Shown here piece by piece: positions 35,501-48,520 of a DNA stretch of 64,000 nt. Every line of letters starts with the position of its first letter. Position 1 is the first letter of the stretch. Source of the DNA: Lates calcarifer (lineage: Eukaryota; Chordata; Actinopteri; Centropomidae); assembly GCF_001640805.2 (NCBI RefSeq), contig NC_066833.1, forward strand, positions 6,900,814 to 6,964,813, in the 5' to 3' direction. The translations under genes and the position numbers were made by a program. The notes beneath the pieces are model-generated. The model was not told where the DNA came from, made no database searches, and was given only the letters and a program-made list of their open reading frames with translations.

Positions 35501-35781
35501 TTGGGGGGAGATTAATAGCAGGAAAAACAGAATTGTAACTATTTTGTTTTTCATGAATTACATAGTGATAGGATAATTCCACCTGTAAACAGAAATTGAG
35601 CATACTTGTTAATGGTAGAGTTCAATGTAGTCCACCAGGGACACAGTCTAAAAGGCGCCAGTTTCCATCTGACTGTGTTGCTGGTAAGGCTGACTACTTT
35701 CGTTGTTCTACCTGTGTTACTGAGACTGTAAATAAGCTGTATATTGGGTTGTTCTCGTATCCTTGTTTGGTCATCATTTGC

Positions 35782-36054
35782 TCACTGAAAATCCAGCCAC
35801 TCAAGGGCCATGCTAACACTCAGGCAGGGCATCTTAGTCTGGTGGATCTTCAGACCTTTCAGGTTTTTGCACACCTTGCCGCAAATGCAGACTGCACTCG
35901 CAGACACCATTATGTCCGTCCCAAACGGACGGACATTTTTCAGAAGGGTTCTTCGTAGCCCTTGCTGCCCCAGTTGCTGTCTTTCCGTGCTGCCAGCTCT
36001 CTGCCAGCAGTCACCATTCTTTTCATGGATATCATCAGTCTTCCCAGAAGTCAC
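35782..36054 (-). pseudogene. LINE N-terminal zinc-finger segment
   Basis: 90-residue minus-strand open piece. VCICGKVCKNLKGLKIHQTK followed by MPC is a C2H2-type finger, as in the relic at 10238-11240 (CSCGRSKMTTHQGLRIHQ). The open part ends where the LTR-like insertion and frame breaks begin. It represents the start of the LINE protein. Confidence 0.65.
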
Positions 36055-36075
36055 TGGCTAACCAATATTCAATGG

Positions 36076-36127
36076 TTCTAGATTACACCTTCTGATGCTG
36101 CTTGGACACGGCATCAGTGCATGAACC
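36076..36127. repeat. Direct repeat at right edge of the LINE
   Basis: Second copy of the 52-bp repeat found at 32530-32581, same orientation, about 10% diverged. Confidence 0.85.
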
Positions 36128-36663
36128 CTTGTAATTTAAGTTATATTTTTATTAGTTAAATAGTTTGGTTTATAGCATTCACTGCAGTCATTTTTAAAAT
36201 CATCTCTCAGATACTATTCTTTACTCTGTCACCTCTGTTGTAGTTCACTTTTGTCTGTCTCTTCCTAATCCATTTGTTTCTCCTTTGCCTACAATCTATA
36301 AAAAACACATCCCAGTGCAACTGCTGATTTATTATGATGAGTAATGAGTAATGAGGGGATCCCTAACTGTTGATTTGGACAGATGTTAGAGTCACAGGTT
36401 ACTGTGATGCATATGTTTGGTCTGCCCTTCTGCAGTTGTATGGCTCCACATCTATTAATTGTGGCTGGTAATCTGTCTAATACTGCCAGTCTGATTTTCC
36501 ATATTTTGCTACTTTGGCATACTCTGTACACACAGAACTATTGCATATTTGTCTGTCTTGGAAGAGGGATCCCTCCTGTGTTGATCCTCCTGATATTTTT
36601 CCCATTTTTCCCCCGGGGGGGGGGGGGGTTAAATCTGAATCAAGGGTCTAAAGTTATTGTTTA
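36128..36663 (+). other. adcy5 intron 1, with C5G13 homopolymer junction
   Basis: Mostly unremarkable intron. A run of five C followed by thirteen G lies at 36610-36627. Homopolymers this long are often miscounted in assemblies. Confidence 0.6.
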
Positions 36664-36689
36664 CAGATGTGGACAAATTTGTTGGTACC

Positions 36690-36860
36690 CTTACAGTGTG
36701 GTTTGATGGTGTTGCATACTGAAGAGAAGTCCACAAACCGCATCCGCACGTGTGTTCCTCCTCTCCAGATGTTCCAGACTGAGGTGAAGTGCAGCTGAAA
36801 TGGCATCCTCAGTGGAGCAATTTGTGCGGTAAGCAAACTGGCTGGGGGTTGAATGGGGTG
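36690..36860 (-). pseudogene. LINE reverse transcriptase fragment (FVDFSSAFNT-type)
   Basis: Minus-strand reading gives QFAYRTNCSTEDAISAALH and, after a frameshift, HVRMRFVDFSSVCNTI, typical of the fingers and motif A of a common teleost LINE group. It lies just inside the left end of the Tc1 element. Only this short part is present, and it belongs to a different family from the zinc-finger LINE at 32.5-36.1 kb. Confidence 0.75.
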
Positions 36861-37410
36861 AGAGTTTGGAGATAAAAAGTATAAGGGACTGTGGTCAGCC
36901 TCCCAGGATGTGGCTGCAAGAGGAAATGCAACCCCAGGTTGATCAGAAGGATAGTGTGGATGGTAGACAAAGAGAAGGAAAACATCCAAAGCCATTCAAG
37001 CTAAATTCCAAGGTCAATCAATCCATTACTGAAAGAAAAACATAAAAAAGCCTGACTGAAATTTTCTCAAATTCATGTTGACAAGTTTCTGGGAGAATGT
37101 CCTTTGGACTGATAAAACTGGAGTTTTTTGGCAAGTCACATCAGCTTTATGTTTATGTATGAAGAGTGGACCAAAATACCTGTTACCAGATGCAGAAATC
37201 TCATTGTGAACTACCATGATCGCTTGTTGGCAGTGATTGCTGCTTAAGGCTGTGCAACAAAATATTAAGGGTACCATCTTTTTTGTCCATGTCATTTTCA
37301 TTTGGTTTATTTAAATGTTCAGTTGAATCAAAAATCAAAAGCAATGTCTGATTTGTGTTAAACATGGAATAAACAATGATTGATGCCATTTATTTTTTGT
37401 CAGTTTCAAA

Positions 37411-38438
37411 TAGGGCTGAACAATTTATTGAAATCAAACCACAATCACAATTTGAACTAATGTGATAGCTGCCTCACAGTTCACACATAGAGCACTGCAG
37501 GAGCAACAGAGCGACAGGCTGTAAACTTTACAAACAAATCTTGTCTTGAAATGACCAAACAACAAAACTGACTGTGGAGTTAGATACTTGATGAAAATGG
37601 AGGGCAGAGTGACAGAGCGAGGCAGTTTGAGTCGCTCTGATTCTCTCCTCTCCGGTGTCACGTTCTACCTGCATACCCATCCTGAGAATGGACACAGCTA
37701 AAGCAGAAACTACTGGTGTTACGATGAGTGAAAACCAATTGACAGTGTCAACAAGTCGGCAAGAGAGATAACTGAGCTGTGACCAAGACACCAATAAGTC
37801 TGCAGTGTTTCCGCTATACATATTTTGTAGTGGTGGCCCGCCCCGGGAAAATTATTGCAGCTGATATTATAAAATTGCAGAATACCCGGTTGAGCCGAGA
37901 AAGAGCTAGAGAGAGAGAAAGAAGGGAAAAAGAGAGAAAGTGGTAGAATGAACTAGCTAACATTAATTTAGGATTGTTGTTGTATTTTCTACTGGGATAA
38001 ATCCTGTAGAGTTTTAATCAGCTGTGTCTGTCTCTTCCGGCTCTCTGTGTGCCTGTCAGTCTTCTGTCATTCCCCCTCAGTGTATCAGCATTTGAAAAAT
38101 CACCACAGGCAGCAGTATGACCGATGTAAAGTTACTGCAAAGAAGACAAGCGCATGTAGTGCTACTATTTGTTCTGTGAGAATTGTTCAATGGTTAATTT
38201 TTTATTGGAATTAATACATTTTGGATTCAAATATTTTCATTCTCATCCTTGGATTAGTACACAGAGCAGTTAATATTTCAATATCTTAAATGGTAATGCT
38301 CCATTACATGTTTTACATTTATATAGTGAATCCTGGACTGAAGCTTGACTTTCAAAATTATACCACAAGTCAAATCACAATCAAAATAGTCAGAAAAATC
38401 ACAATTCACAGATTTTTTCTCAAAATTGTTCCGCCCTG
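37411..38438. mobile_element. Nonautonomous hAT element with 8-bp target duplication
   Basis: 1028-bp element. The left end TAGGGCTGAACAATT and the reverse complement of the right end CAGGGCGGAACAATT form short inverted repeats of the hAT type. The flanks GTTTCAAA (37403-37410) and GTCTCAAA (38439-38446) match at seven of eight bases, the 8-bp target duplication expected for hAT. No intact transposase is present. It is inserted in the Tc1 element that surrounds it, so it is the younger of the two. Confidence 0.85.
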
Positions 38439-38767
38439 GTCTCAAATTATTTCAGAGATAGTTGTGGGTTCTTCTTTTTCATGGAAGGGTGCCAACAAAT
38501 TTGTCCATATCGGTACTTGCTTGAGCTAACAGGATGGTTGCCTCATTTATTAACTTATTTATGTGTCTCAGCTTCTCTAGCAATGGAGCATTAAATGATG
38601 AACTGCTGTAAGACCATTTTGACAGATACTTTTGAGTTATATATATATATATTTTACACTCAACCCCCTGACTAATCATGTAACTTTTCATATTACCAGC
38701 ACTCAGTTAAGTTCTACATGGAGCTTGCACTTGCGTGTCAGCACAGTGAATGGTAAAAGGTTAATCA

Positions 38768-38990
38768 TAATCAGAATCAGACTTTATTGCCAAGTAAGTT
38801 TGCACATACAAGGAATTTGTCTTGGTATATCAGTGCTAAAGAACAGTGACAGTAAACAAAGACAGATATAGAGAAGTAGAAGTAAGACTAAGGAGTAGAG
38901 AGAGCAAAAAGCAAAAACTATATTTATAAGGAACATAAATATATACACAAGAGAGAAACAACTAGGCCTCTCAAAATAATTGAAAGTGTG
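38768..38990. repeat. Teleost interspersed repeat (AATCAGACTTTATTGCCAAG type)
   Basis: Begins AATCAGAATCAGACTTTATT, then GCCAAGTAAGTTTGCACATA and CAAGGAATTTGTCTTGG, a motif string found many times in fish genomes. It continues into an A-rich stretch. The family is not assigned and the right limit is approximate. Confidence 0.65.
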
Positions 38991-41900
38991 CATTCAGACA
39001 ACCACTACTGTCAGTCTCTAATATTAAACTCATAATTCTGCAGAGTATGTAACCTGGGTTCAGTCATCCTGGAGTTCCCATTTTGCATCCCCATGCTAGA
39101 TTATTGTTCTACATGGTGATATTTGTGGCAAGGCACTTCTTTCACAGTTAGTAAACACATGACACATGGCACACATGACTTCAAATTCATAATAATAATA
39201 ATTTCATAATACTAACAGTTCCCTGATACCTTCTTTAAATATACACTTTCTTATCATTTACAAATTCCTTCCCGTTGCTTGTCTTGTTGCTGTGCAACCA
39301 AATAGCTTAATATTTCTAAATATCTACATAGTATGACAAGGACAATTGTTTCCTAGAGGACTGTGCCCTTTTCCTAGAATAGTTGTTGCGTGTAAAAGGC
39401 ACTACTGCACCAGTGTTTTTATCTGCACACTGGGACAAAGAGTGCACAGACTAGGCAGCCTGAGGAGTGAAACTTTTTTTTCATTGCTGGAGTGACCTCA
39501 GAGACCAAGACTTAAGTCCAAAGTGAAATTGTTGAACTGTAACATTTAGCTGGAGAGAGATTTGTTGTAAGCTCAGACAAAACAGTGGTGGTTTAAAAAT
39601 AGCAACAACCAAGTAATGTGTTTTAATTTAACCCAGCTTAAAATGAGGACACAATGTATTGTTTTTCAGTGTGACAGTGCGTGTTGTGCTACATACATTT
39701 TTATCAGTGGAGTCCTGCTTTCTGTTGGTTGGATGTTTTCCTCATCTTGCAGGGTTACCTCATAATCAGTGAATCAGAGGCTCTCAATGAACAGAGTCAG
39801 CAAATCTCTGCGTGGGTCGTAGCTGCAGATGGAACAGGAATCAGATCTGAGGTTAAAACTCATGAATACAGCTCATATTCAGATGTCTGTGCCTGTGGCC
39901 TCATTTGTAAAACCATTACAGTTCATGATATCCAGGGAAACAGTCCCCGTTTCCTGGCTGGATTTACTTTGTTATTCACCTTCCACCTGACCATATGCTC
40001 CCCAGTGTAACCAGAGCCTCTGATTGGACACAGCAGGCCCTTGCCATCTTTGCCTTTTTTTTTATTAGTCCTGTCTTTGCTGATGTAGCTGTGTTTAGTG
40101 CTTTTGGCAATAGTTCACAGAGATTGGAGTACTTGTTCAAGACTCTCATTTATAGTTATTTAGGTGTTTATTTATGGTACATAATGTCATAATGCACAGT
40201 CGTAAATACCATATATTAAAGCTACTCAATAAATAGAGGTCCAATATTCACTATCCTTTTATCTCTGTTTTGGTCTCCATGAACTAATCAAAAATATCTG
40301 GGTCCTCTGCTAAATCCTCCTCTGTGTTAACCAAGTACTCATAAACTTTGCCTGTGCTTGGCAGATAGCATACAGTCTGCTAAGAAGAGCTTTGTGCCTA
40401 ATGCTGCTGGAAACATGGTTGATGAAAGCAAGTGAGAGTGAACTATACAGTAAAACCAAAATAATTATCTGAGGTGTTAAAATGTTCTGCCACAATGCTG
40501 GTAACAATTTTCTGTTGGTTTGTCACTCACAAGCAGTAGTTTCACATTTTAATAATTTGACCTATTGTTAAAATGAAAATGTTGATTTTTGTGTTTAAAA
40601 AATGATACTCCACCAAAAATTTAGATGTATGCTTGATAGGTAACTACAAGATGCCTGCACTTTTGTTCTTCATGTTGCACAGTCACTGTGGTCAACTTGA
40701 ATTTGTGTCACATGCAGTGAATTCTAATCATTTTCATGGTGGGAAAAAAGTTTGAAAATATTCATAGTAACTTATCAAATCACACCTGCACCCAAACCCC
40801 TGTCTCCTCTGCCCATCAGTATTTCTCCTGCCTGTGAAACTTCCTTTGACTTCTCATCCTCTCTGTAGTCTCTTCTGCACAACCCTGTGATTTAAATTAT
40901 TACAGATTCTTGTAGCATGAAAAATGAAATTATTAAAAGTAAAGTATTCTAATACCTCACCATTTGTGACTATTTGCAACAATTTCTCTCCTCTGACAGT
41001 GTCAGTGAATAGCCCTGATTTGATTGAACCATGTATGCAGTTCACAGTGTGCTTGCATGCACGGTTACATTGCGATGGCTCACAGACTGCCTTTGTCAAG
41101 GTGGCACGAAGAGTCCATTGAGCCCATTATGTGCCATTATGCTAATTTCTGAAAGTAATTCTGTTATCATCAGTAATGCATGCAAATCTATTGTCCTCAG
41201 GTCATTGATGGATAGAGGGTGGAAAATATGGTGTTTTTCTGTTACTCATACAAGAGATTCACTTGCACATTAACAAATGACTCACCAATGGCATCATAGT
41301 GTTAAAAATGGTCTTTGGTGTGATAATCACAGAATTGATCATGCAGCCTATTTACTGATCTGCACTATACTTTCTTTGTATAGGCAAAGATCTTTTGAAT
41401 TAATTTCTCAGGGAAAAAATCTCAGGGTTGTTTTGAAAGACAAATGTTTCAGTTTTCTGGACCTACAGAGCAGACAGATTTAGACTACTTGGCATCAAAC
41501 CTCACTCTATCTCCCACAGACCCCTTCATAGTTTTATAGAGGCACCATTGTGAGAGAGACATAAAAGCAGCCTGCTCTGGAGGGAGAGTGCATGACAGAG
41601 GCTGGATATGGGGCAGAATGCCCCATTGCCAATTATTCTTCCTGCATAGTGAACAGAACAGTTTGGGCCACAAATGTCCCATATGGAGAACAGGCATGTA
41701 ACAAACAGACAGACTGACTCATCTCAAATGATTCTAGGCACCAACTAGCAATTGTTTTCATTGTCGATTTGTATGTTTCATGCTCAATCCATGTTTTAGT
41801 CTATAAAATGTTAGAAAGTAATTAAAAAATGCTGACTACAATTTTCCAGCGCCCAAGTTGATGACATCTTCAAATAATTATTTTGTGTAACCAACAGTCC

Positions 41901-44046
41901 AAAGGTTTTGACTCTACACCAATAGAAAACAGAGAAAAGCAGCTAATCCCCACAATTGAGAGGTTGGAAAAGGGCCACGTAAAAGATGAATTAATTATCA
42001 GATTGTTGTTAGCAGTTTTTTTTTTAGCAATAATATTAAAATAGAAGGTTTTTAATTAGTCATCAGTTTATGTATGCATTCACTCTGCACCCATCAGTAT
42101 CATTCATATGCTAATATCTTACATGCTTTGTATATTCTCACCATGGGGAATCATTTATTTTATGTAAAATATTAATACAGTGCATACTGATTGTGCTGAA
42201 GTGCTGTGACTCAAACTGTATCATTCTTACATTATACAAAGGGAATGGTTTCCCTCAGAGAAACAAACTGTGAGTGTATTTATTCTTACTAGAGAGAAAG
42301 AGAAGTTTGTCTGTACATCTGTTTATTCTTTTTATATTTAGAAAGGGCTGGTTAGATTGTGCTAAAACTAACTCTGAAATTACAGATGGTCCAAATCTGG
42401 CGGGAAGGGGCGTCTCTCAGCTCTGAGGTTATCATTATTCTGTGGCTGGTTGTCAAGGAAAAGCCTCAGTCTTCAGATCCTTCTCCAGTGATGCTTCCCA
42501 CATGTGTTATGACTGTGAGGCAGAGCAGTAAAGTAACATAGGGTGTGATAAGGCTCAGAGTCTCCCCACCTTGCCTTATATGGATGGAGTTTGAACCTCA
42601 ACTGCTTTGTAAGCTGAGCTGGATACAACTGCTCGTGAGCTGCAGGTCAGGGATCAGCTAGAACTGTCATCCTCATTTTCCTGATCCACGCTTGCAAACT
42701 GAATCATATTAGGTACATTTTCAGTGAATCTTGGGAATGAAACTACAGGTACACCAAACAGTTTTTTAGCAAATATGTCTGACACTGAGTTCACTGTTTT
42801 TGCATATGATAATAAAAATCATAGTGAATATTCAATATTTGATATTTCCATTATTTCTGTGTGATTTTTGGTGTGCCTCTTAAGACCCTTTACAGATTCT
42901 AAAAATGCAGTGGAAACAACCGTCATGATGGGGTCTGCAGTTACAAAGGACTTTGGATGAATATGATTGAATAATTTTTTTACTTTTTTTTTGGGACTCA
43001 ATTATAACCATAAAGTTTTGTGTTGTGTTGTGTACATGTTGTGTGACATACATGTATGATAGGGGTAAAAGGACTGCAGCTATCTGGAGTCCATAATAAA
43101 ATTATAATCCTAAATTAAAGGCACATTATTTAGAAAATTGTTGGCAGTTTGTAAAGTAGTACCTGTCACTGTGGGAGTGTAGATGTTGTTGTACTTGATG
43201 TATTTGACATTATATGCATTGCTTGACTGGTGTATTTGCTACACAATTATTGAGATGATGAGATTATAAAAGTGTCTTACTAGATAGATAGCAAGATAAG
43301 GTCACTATAAAGTTGCTTTGCTGCACCATAGACTATTCTGGAGACATGGTGGTAAGATGTTTTGTTAGGGACTAACTGAACAGTCACTTACTACACACCT
43401 GGTAGCTGTTCATTGGCTACTTGCTCTGTCTGCATGTCCAGGGTATGTTATAGGCATTAAACGACACATTGATTGACCCAACACTACACAATGGAGCTGG
43501 TATGTGTTGCAGTTAACAAAATAAGATTTAGCTTTTATTATCTCTCCCTTTTTTATTAGCAAAGATCAATATACAGAGCATTAAATTCATCCTTAAATAG
43601 CAACAATGTAATTAATTCATAGGGCCAAACGTCAGTGTGATTTCTGTTACTTATGAATCGAAAGAGCTTAAACAGTCAGCTACTTGTAACTTGTCAATTA
43701 CAATTGTTGAAAACTAAGCAAAAATACACAATTCTATTACGATGCAAGAGATTTAGATTCAATGTGCACATTCAATCCTGAACTCTGATAAAATACTGTA
43801 ATCTTACCTCCTTGTTCCAAATCTTCAGCTTCTTGTCCTGGAGTAACAACTTAATTCCCCCAACAAATAAGAAGTAGATTTTTCAGGTTTGTGTCCCTTC
43901 ACCTCCCATGCTCATGCCTTTTTTGACATGTAAACCATTGCAGGTTAGAGGACTCTGAGACTTTTATTCCAATTGGATGATGTTGGTATGGCATCCAAAA
44001 ACAGCTCAAGGCCACTACCCCTCAAACTCCAGTCCTGGATTGACTG
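38991..44046 (+). other. adcy5: adcy5 intron 1, no recognised feature
   Basis: About 5 kb of AT-rich intron. No coding exon, RNA gene or transposon I can support. The open frame at 39681-40010 has no recognisable domain. Confidence 0.5.
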
Positions 44047-44124
<78 letters not shown>

Positions 44125-44181
44125 TATATATATATATAGATATATATATTTTTTTTTATTTTATTTTATTTTATTTTTTTT
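44047..44181. repeat. Compound (TA)n/(TG)n microsatellite with (TTTTA)n
   Basis: TA repeats, then a TG run, then a long TA/GATA run to about 44149, then T-rich TTTTA units. The 123-residue open frame crossing it is an artefact of the repeat. Confidence 0.95.
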
Positions 44182-47100
44182 CCAGATTGTTTTGGCTTGT
44201 AAGCACATTTCAGAGTTAATATGCAACAACTATATGAGATGTATTTCAACAAAAGTACACTTGTGCAAATTTGGGTTTAACTGTAATACCTGTGCCAAAT
44301 TTCTGCTCTTAAAGGAGCAAGTTCTGGCCACTGAGGGCTTGTAAATATGTGCAGTGAAGTGTAGTTTTGGATTTTTTAAAAAGATCTTATGTTATGGAAA
44401 GTTTTTACACAGTAACACAGTACAGCAAGTTCCAGGGAGAAATTTCCTGCATTTGGATGTCTAGAAGCTTTTCTACTTTAAAGTTCAACACTAACAGATT
44501 TAATGGAAGCTTTGAACAATGAAGGATAATGTCCTTGCTTTCATGCATGCAGCAAGATTAAGCCATGTACCATCAAAGGTGCAATATGATAATTTTAAGA
44601 GGAAATTAAGCAATTATTACTTCTTAAAATAGTGAACACCTCCTCTTTCTCAACAGAAAGCAGCCAAAGCTGTTGCCATGAAAACACCAAGCTGTGTTTG
44701 ATATTTTGTTACTCTCCTCCTTGGCCTCCTGCCTTGCTGGTAGTCTCAGCTAAACTCTGAAATAATGTAACAGAACAATAGCTGATGGCTGGGAGAAGAC
44801 CTATGACATTCTTGTTGCAAGCACTGCTGTTAGTTGTCTTGTATGAGTACCTTAATGGACCAATATAACTCTTCATCCTTCATACAAATAAAACTGTAAT
44901 GTGCAAACATGCCCTCAGGGATGCATTGGAGATTCAGAAAGCCAACTGAATCAATAACATCATGTGTAGTTTTGTAGAATTCTGTCTTTCAGGAATATGT
45001 AGCAGCTTTTCAGGAAATTTGTTGGTCAGTTTACTCCTAAGGCAATGACTGTGTTGAGCAAATTACATGAAAAATGTAAATAAATTACTCATCATATAGT
45101 GCTCATTGAAAAAGTAGTTAACTTCAATAATTACACAATGTCGAAAGTAGTTAGTTGCATTACTTAAGTTTCGTTATTTATTCCTGCCTTGTCAAAGTAC
45201 CTTTAAACAACTCCAAAGTCTCCACACACTTATGTCACAACTTTTGTATTTGACATGTGTAGAAAGGTTTTGGAGATATTTACTGACCATTAACATTTTG
45301 CGTAGCCCCAGTGGCCACACCTCCCGATGCAGATGTTCACATGAACAAAAGCAGGTGGTTCTGAATGTGGGTTGTAGTCGACATTAGCGAGGCAAAGTTG
45401 GAGTCGCAGCTGGATGATCAACACACAGCATGTGTGGACTGTTATTTTGAGCATCATTTAAAAAGCACATTTGATCATAACACATTGTGATTTTCAACAT
45501 TTTTAGTGGCTTTCTAGCAATTGTGTCGATTACATCCCCTTATCAAGGTATATAGGTATCAATGTGTATGCAATAACCCACACAGACAGATGCAATGCAG
45601 ACTAGGTCTCATGCACCAGAGGAGGATATCTTGAATTATTAATAATGAAAACTAATAGAGAGCAGTAACTCCACTGTTTTTATTTTTGAGGGGTATCTGG
45701 AATTTCATATCAAATGGTTCTTCAACAATAAAAGAGATATACACAGCATACACAGAAAAAGCTTTTACAGGTGCTGGATCAAAGACTCCAACAGAGGGAG
45801 AAAACAGACAAAGCATCCACACACTGTATTATCAGCTCAGACAGTTGTTACACAAAACTAGTTTTATGTTTATACATAAGATTCAGCAAGTCATTAATTA
45901 AATTGAATTTAATAAAAAATAGCTCAAACTGTTTCTGTTGTTAACTGCTGTGTATTTATTAAAATCAAGTCCAATTTCTTTTGATTTTAGTACCGCAACC
46001 TGACTTATTCGTTCTTGTTCCAAGATACACCCACTAATTTCTAATAATTTCCACTAAGTTTTTCTTAATCTCTCATTCAGAGTTTTTTTTATTCTTATTA
46101 TCCTCAAGAGCACAAAAGACATTAGAAACAATGCAAAGGAGACGGAAACTGAAACGGGCACTGGATTTTCTGGAGATATGGTGTCGTAAACATGTAGAGA
46201 TATGTTGTTTGGGAATGTTGACACTGCTAAACAACAGTCTGAAGGGTTTTGGCAGGCTCAGCAGTGCAGTTGGCATATTTTGAAAGGTGTTATAGTGTAA
46301 ACTGTCACTGAACAGGCCAGTTGTAACTGATACTCAGTCCAACAGCCTCAGAGGGCCTCCAGTCTGTTTTGGCTCAGTGCTGTGGAAATCACACTGTGGA
46401 TGTGTTTGATCACTCATACAGAACTGTCATGGCTGCTGGCCGCCGGACTGCTCTCGGACACCCAGACATAACGCACAACACAGACGGGTAGACACAGAAC
46501 ATCACAGGGGCCATGTGGATAAACTGTGGAACAAGTGAAGATAGTGCTAAGGGGCATGGGACATCTGACATGCATGTCCCCTAAGTTCAAACCCCTGTTG
46601 GATACTTGAACAGGGAACCTTCTCCTCCTTCTCCTTCCTCTCTAATCAAATTGTCTTGGGTGACTGTGAAGCATGAATGAAACAGCTGAACCCAGTCAAT
46701 GTCAGTGAGACTTCACTCCTCTGCCTGAACCAGTGCCATGCTCCATTAGTATTTGCTCCATTCCAGCATTTATTGCAATGCAGGAATTAATGATTACATT
46801 AGTTTCACTTGTGTTTAACAAAAACAAAATGTCTGGTGTAAAAAAGTCTATTCAGCTTTTAACCCCCTGGTCATGAGCACGGCCACTGCCTCTGCAGCCA
46901 GGGGAGCACCTCACTTTTCAGTAATGGTGACATTGTAGTAGTTGAGTAGACAAGTATGTAAGTAAGTATGTTTTACTATTTTGTTCTTGACAGACAATGT
47001 ACTGACAAAACGTAATCAAATCTTCTCCAATAACTACATACTTGTTTGTTGTTGCTCCTAAAAATAATTAGTAGTCATCCTGGCATATTGCTCTTGGAAC

Positions 47101-48299
47101 ATCATTACAGCCACTTTTGGCTATATTTGACCTTATTTTTCAAAATGGTGTCAAGTAAATATACAGAACAGGGTAGAGTTGCACATATACTGAGGCTAAG
47201 CATTAATATTTATCCCCTGCTGGGTCAGTGATGGCATGCTTGGTATGTTGGAAGCTTGGTACTTTCTCCCACCAAGCTTTCTCTCTCAAACACACATGCA
47301 CATAACACCCCCTGAGTACTGAGTTGCAGTACCCTTAAGCACTTAAGCATCCTTTGATTTCATAGGACATACAGATTTTGTTGGAACAGGAATTAACTGG
47401 ACTTACTCTTTATGTTGTCTCTGTCTTTCACTATTTCCTGCTAACAGAAAGCTCAGATCATGCCCACTGGAAGCTGTGTGATTTGTTTCATCTAGACAGT
47501 ATCCTTTTTTGAAGAAAAATAAATGACTTATGATTCATACTTTTTCTTATTTTTTCTGTGTATTCTGTTGTATTTAGAAGTTTGTAGTTGACTCTTATTT
47601 TGGAGGGTATATTGCAGACTGAGATAATAGACAGTCAACCAGCACAGAGACACAAATATTGCTTACTGGAAGTACTAAAAGTAGGCTTCCATACTAGATA
47701 TAAAACAGCAATTCTCAATGTGCAGCCAACTTTATGACTGTCTCATTGGACTACTTTTGAATGGGCCTGTGCTGCTGCTCATAGTTTGCAGGATTGTTAT
47801 TATAATATTCACTCTTTTTACTGAAAAACTCTCTAGACTTGAAAAATGGCCAGGGAAATTTTGTAGTTTATGTCTTAAAAACTGAAGATTGTGGTCCATA
47901 GTTGTAATGGATTTAGTAAAACTGTTCTGTACTCAGTAATTCAAAATTAGTGATGTGTTTGCTGAGGTGAAACAAGTAGATTGAACTTTTTGTCCAGAGA
48001 AATTTCTCAAACTACTCCTGCAGCATTCTCCACTTTTCCTCTGTCCATCCAGTAGTGCAGTGTAGTGTGTTCGAAACACATGGTGTAGCTAAGTATGGCT
48101 AAAATTTCATGACATGTCTACTCTTCCATTAGTCAGACCTCTTCTTTCCTAGCTCATTTGTGGTTACCATGAGGAATTGTTTTATATCTTGTTTGGAATT
48201 CCTATCATACTTACTTGTTTTCTGGCACTTTAGTGAAGAACATACTTTATGTGTAAACAAACACAAGGCAGCTGTTTGGTAACACAAGATTTTAATAGA
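44182..48299 (+). other. adcy5: adcy5 intron 1, no recognised feature
   Basis: About 4 kb of AT-rich intron. A weak repeat-like piece (GTAGTTAGTTGCATTACTTA) lies near 45147. Otherwise nothing supported. Confidence 0.5.
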
Positions 48300-48520
48300 G
48301 ATTATGCTGCAGGAATGATTTTAGAAGTTTTTTATGGAAAATTTGGATATGCCCAGTTACTTTTGTAGGTATGCGGTTACAAACCAGGATTGTACAAATG
48401 AAAGATTTTGCATTGTTTTGAAATTTAATTGCAATCCATCTGATAGTTGTTGAGATATTTCTGGCACAAAGTAGGGGACTGACAGACAGACGTTGCCACC
48501 TACAGAGAAACACTGCATGT
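48300..48520. repeat. Anonymous teleost repeat fragment
   Basis: Contains AATTGCAATCCATCTGATAG, GTTGTTGAGATATTTCTGGC and GACTGACAGACAGACGTTGC, a string seen in many fish introns. No coding potential; the left boundary is a guess. Confidence 0.5.

Larger units (their letters stand above)
32530..36127 (-). mobile_element. Zinc-finger LINE (non-LTR retrotransposon), antisense, near full length, decayed
   Basis: About 3.6 kb element read on the minus strand. From its 5' end: a finger CICGKVCKNLKGLKIHQ with MPC after it near 35865-35930, an LTR-like insertion (35119-35500), and reverse transcriptase segments around 34.8-34.0 kb. A DLAVVWLDLTNTYESIL motif A lies near 34310-34370 and the catalytic box FVDD at 34028-34039 in the frame AFVDDLTVT. 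Near the 3' end SLACQLCQTRGTMEHILS (about 33060-33120) is a C-x2-C-x7-H motif like the zinc knuckle before the endonuclease of R2-type LINEs; its last Cys is not evident. Many frameshifts and stops are present. 52-bp direct repeats bound the element. The zinc-finger/RT/knuckle order suggests R2/NeSL-like architecture, which is inference. The element lies antisense to adcy5. Confidence 0.8.
36664..38513 (+). mobile_element. Tc1-like transposon, internally deleted, hosting nested insertions
   Basis: The left end CAGATGTGGACAAATTTGTT matches the reverse complement of the right end near 38490-38513 (GATATGGACAAATTTGTTGG), and TA flanks both sides. Remaining transposase sequence on the plus strand includes SGRMSFGLIK-style sequence and, in another frame, WENVLWTDKT near 37090-37120 (first catalytic Asp region). 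It then jumps to the C-terminal region (GAGTGGACCAAAATACCTGT near 37165), showing an internal deletion. A LINE fragment lies near the left end and a hAT element (37411-38438) splits the right end. Confidence 0.75.

Noticed and set aside
35596..35958. 120-residue plus-strand frame as a gene
   Set aside because: It is the complement of LINE N-terminal sequence and has no domain of its own.
43973..44344. 123-residue plus-strand frame
   Set aside because: It crosses a long TA/TG microsatellite and encodes mainly Tyr/Ile repeats.
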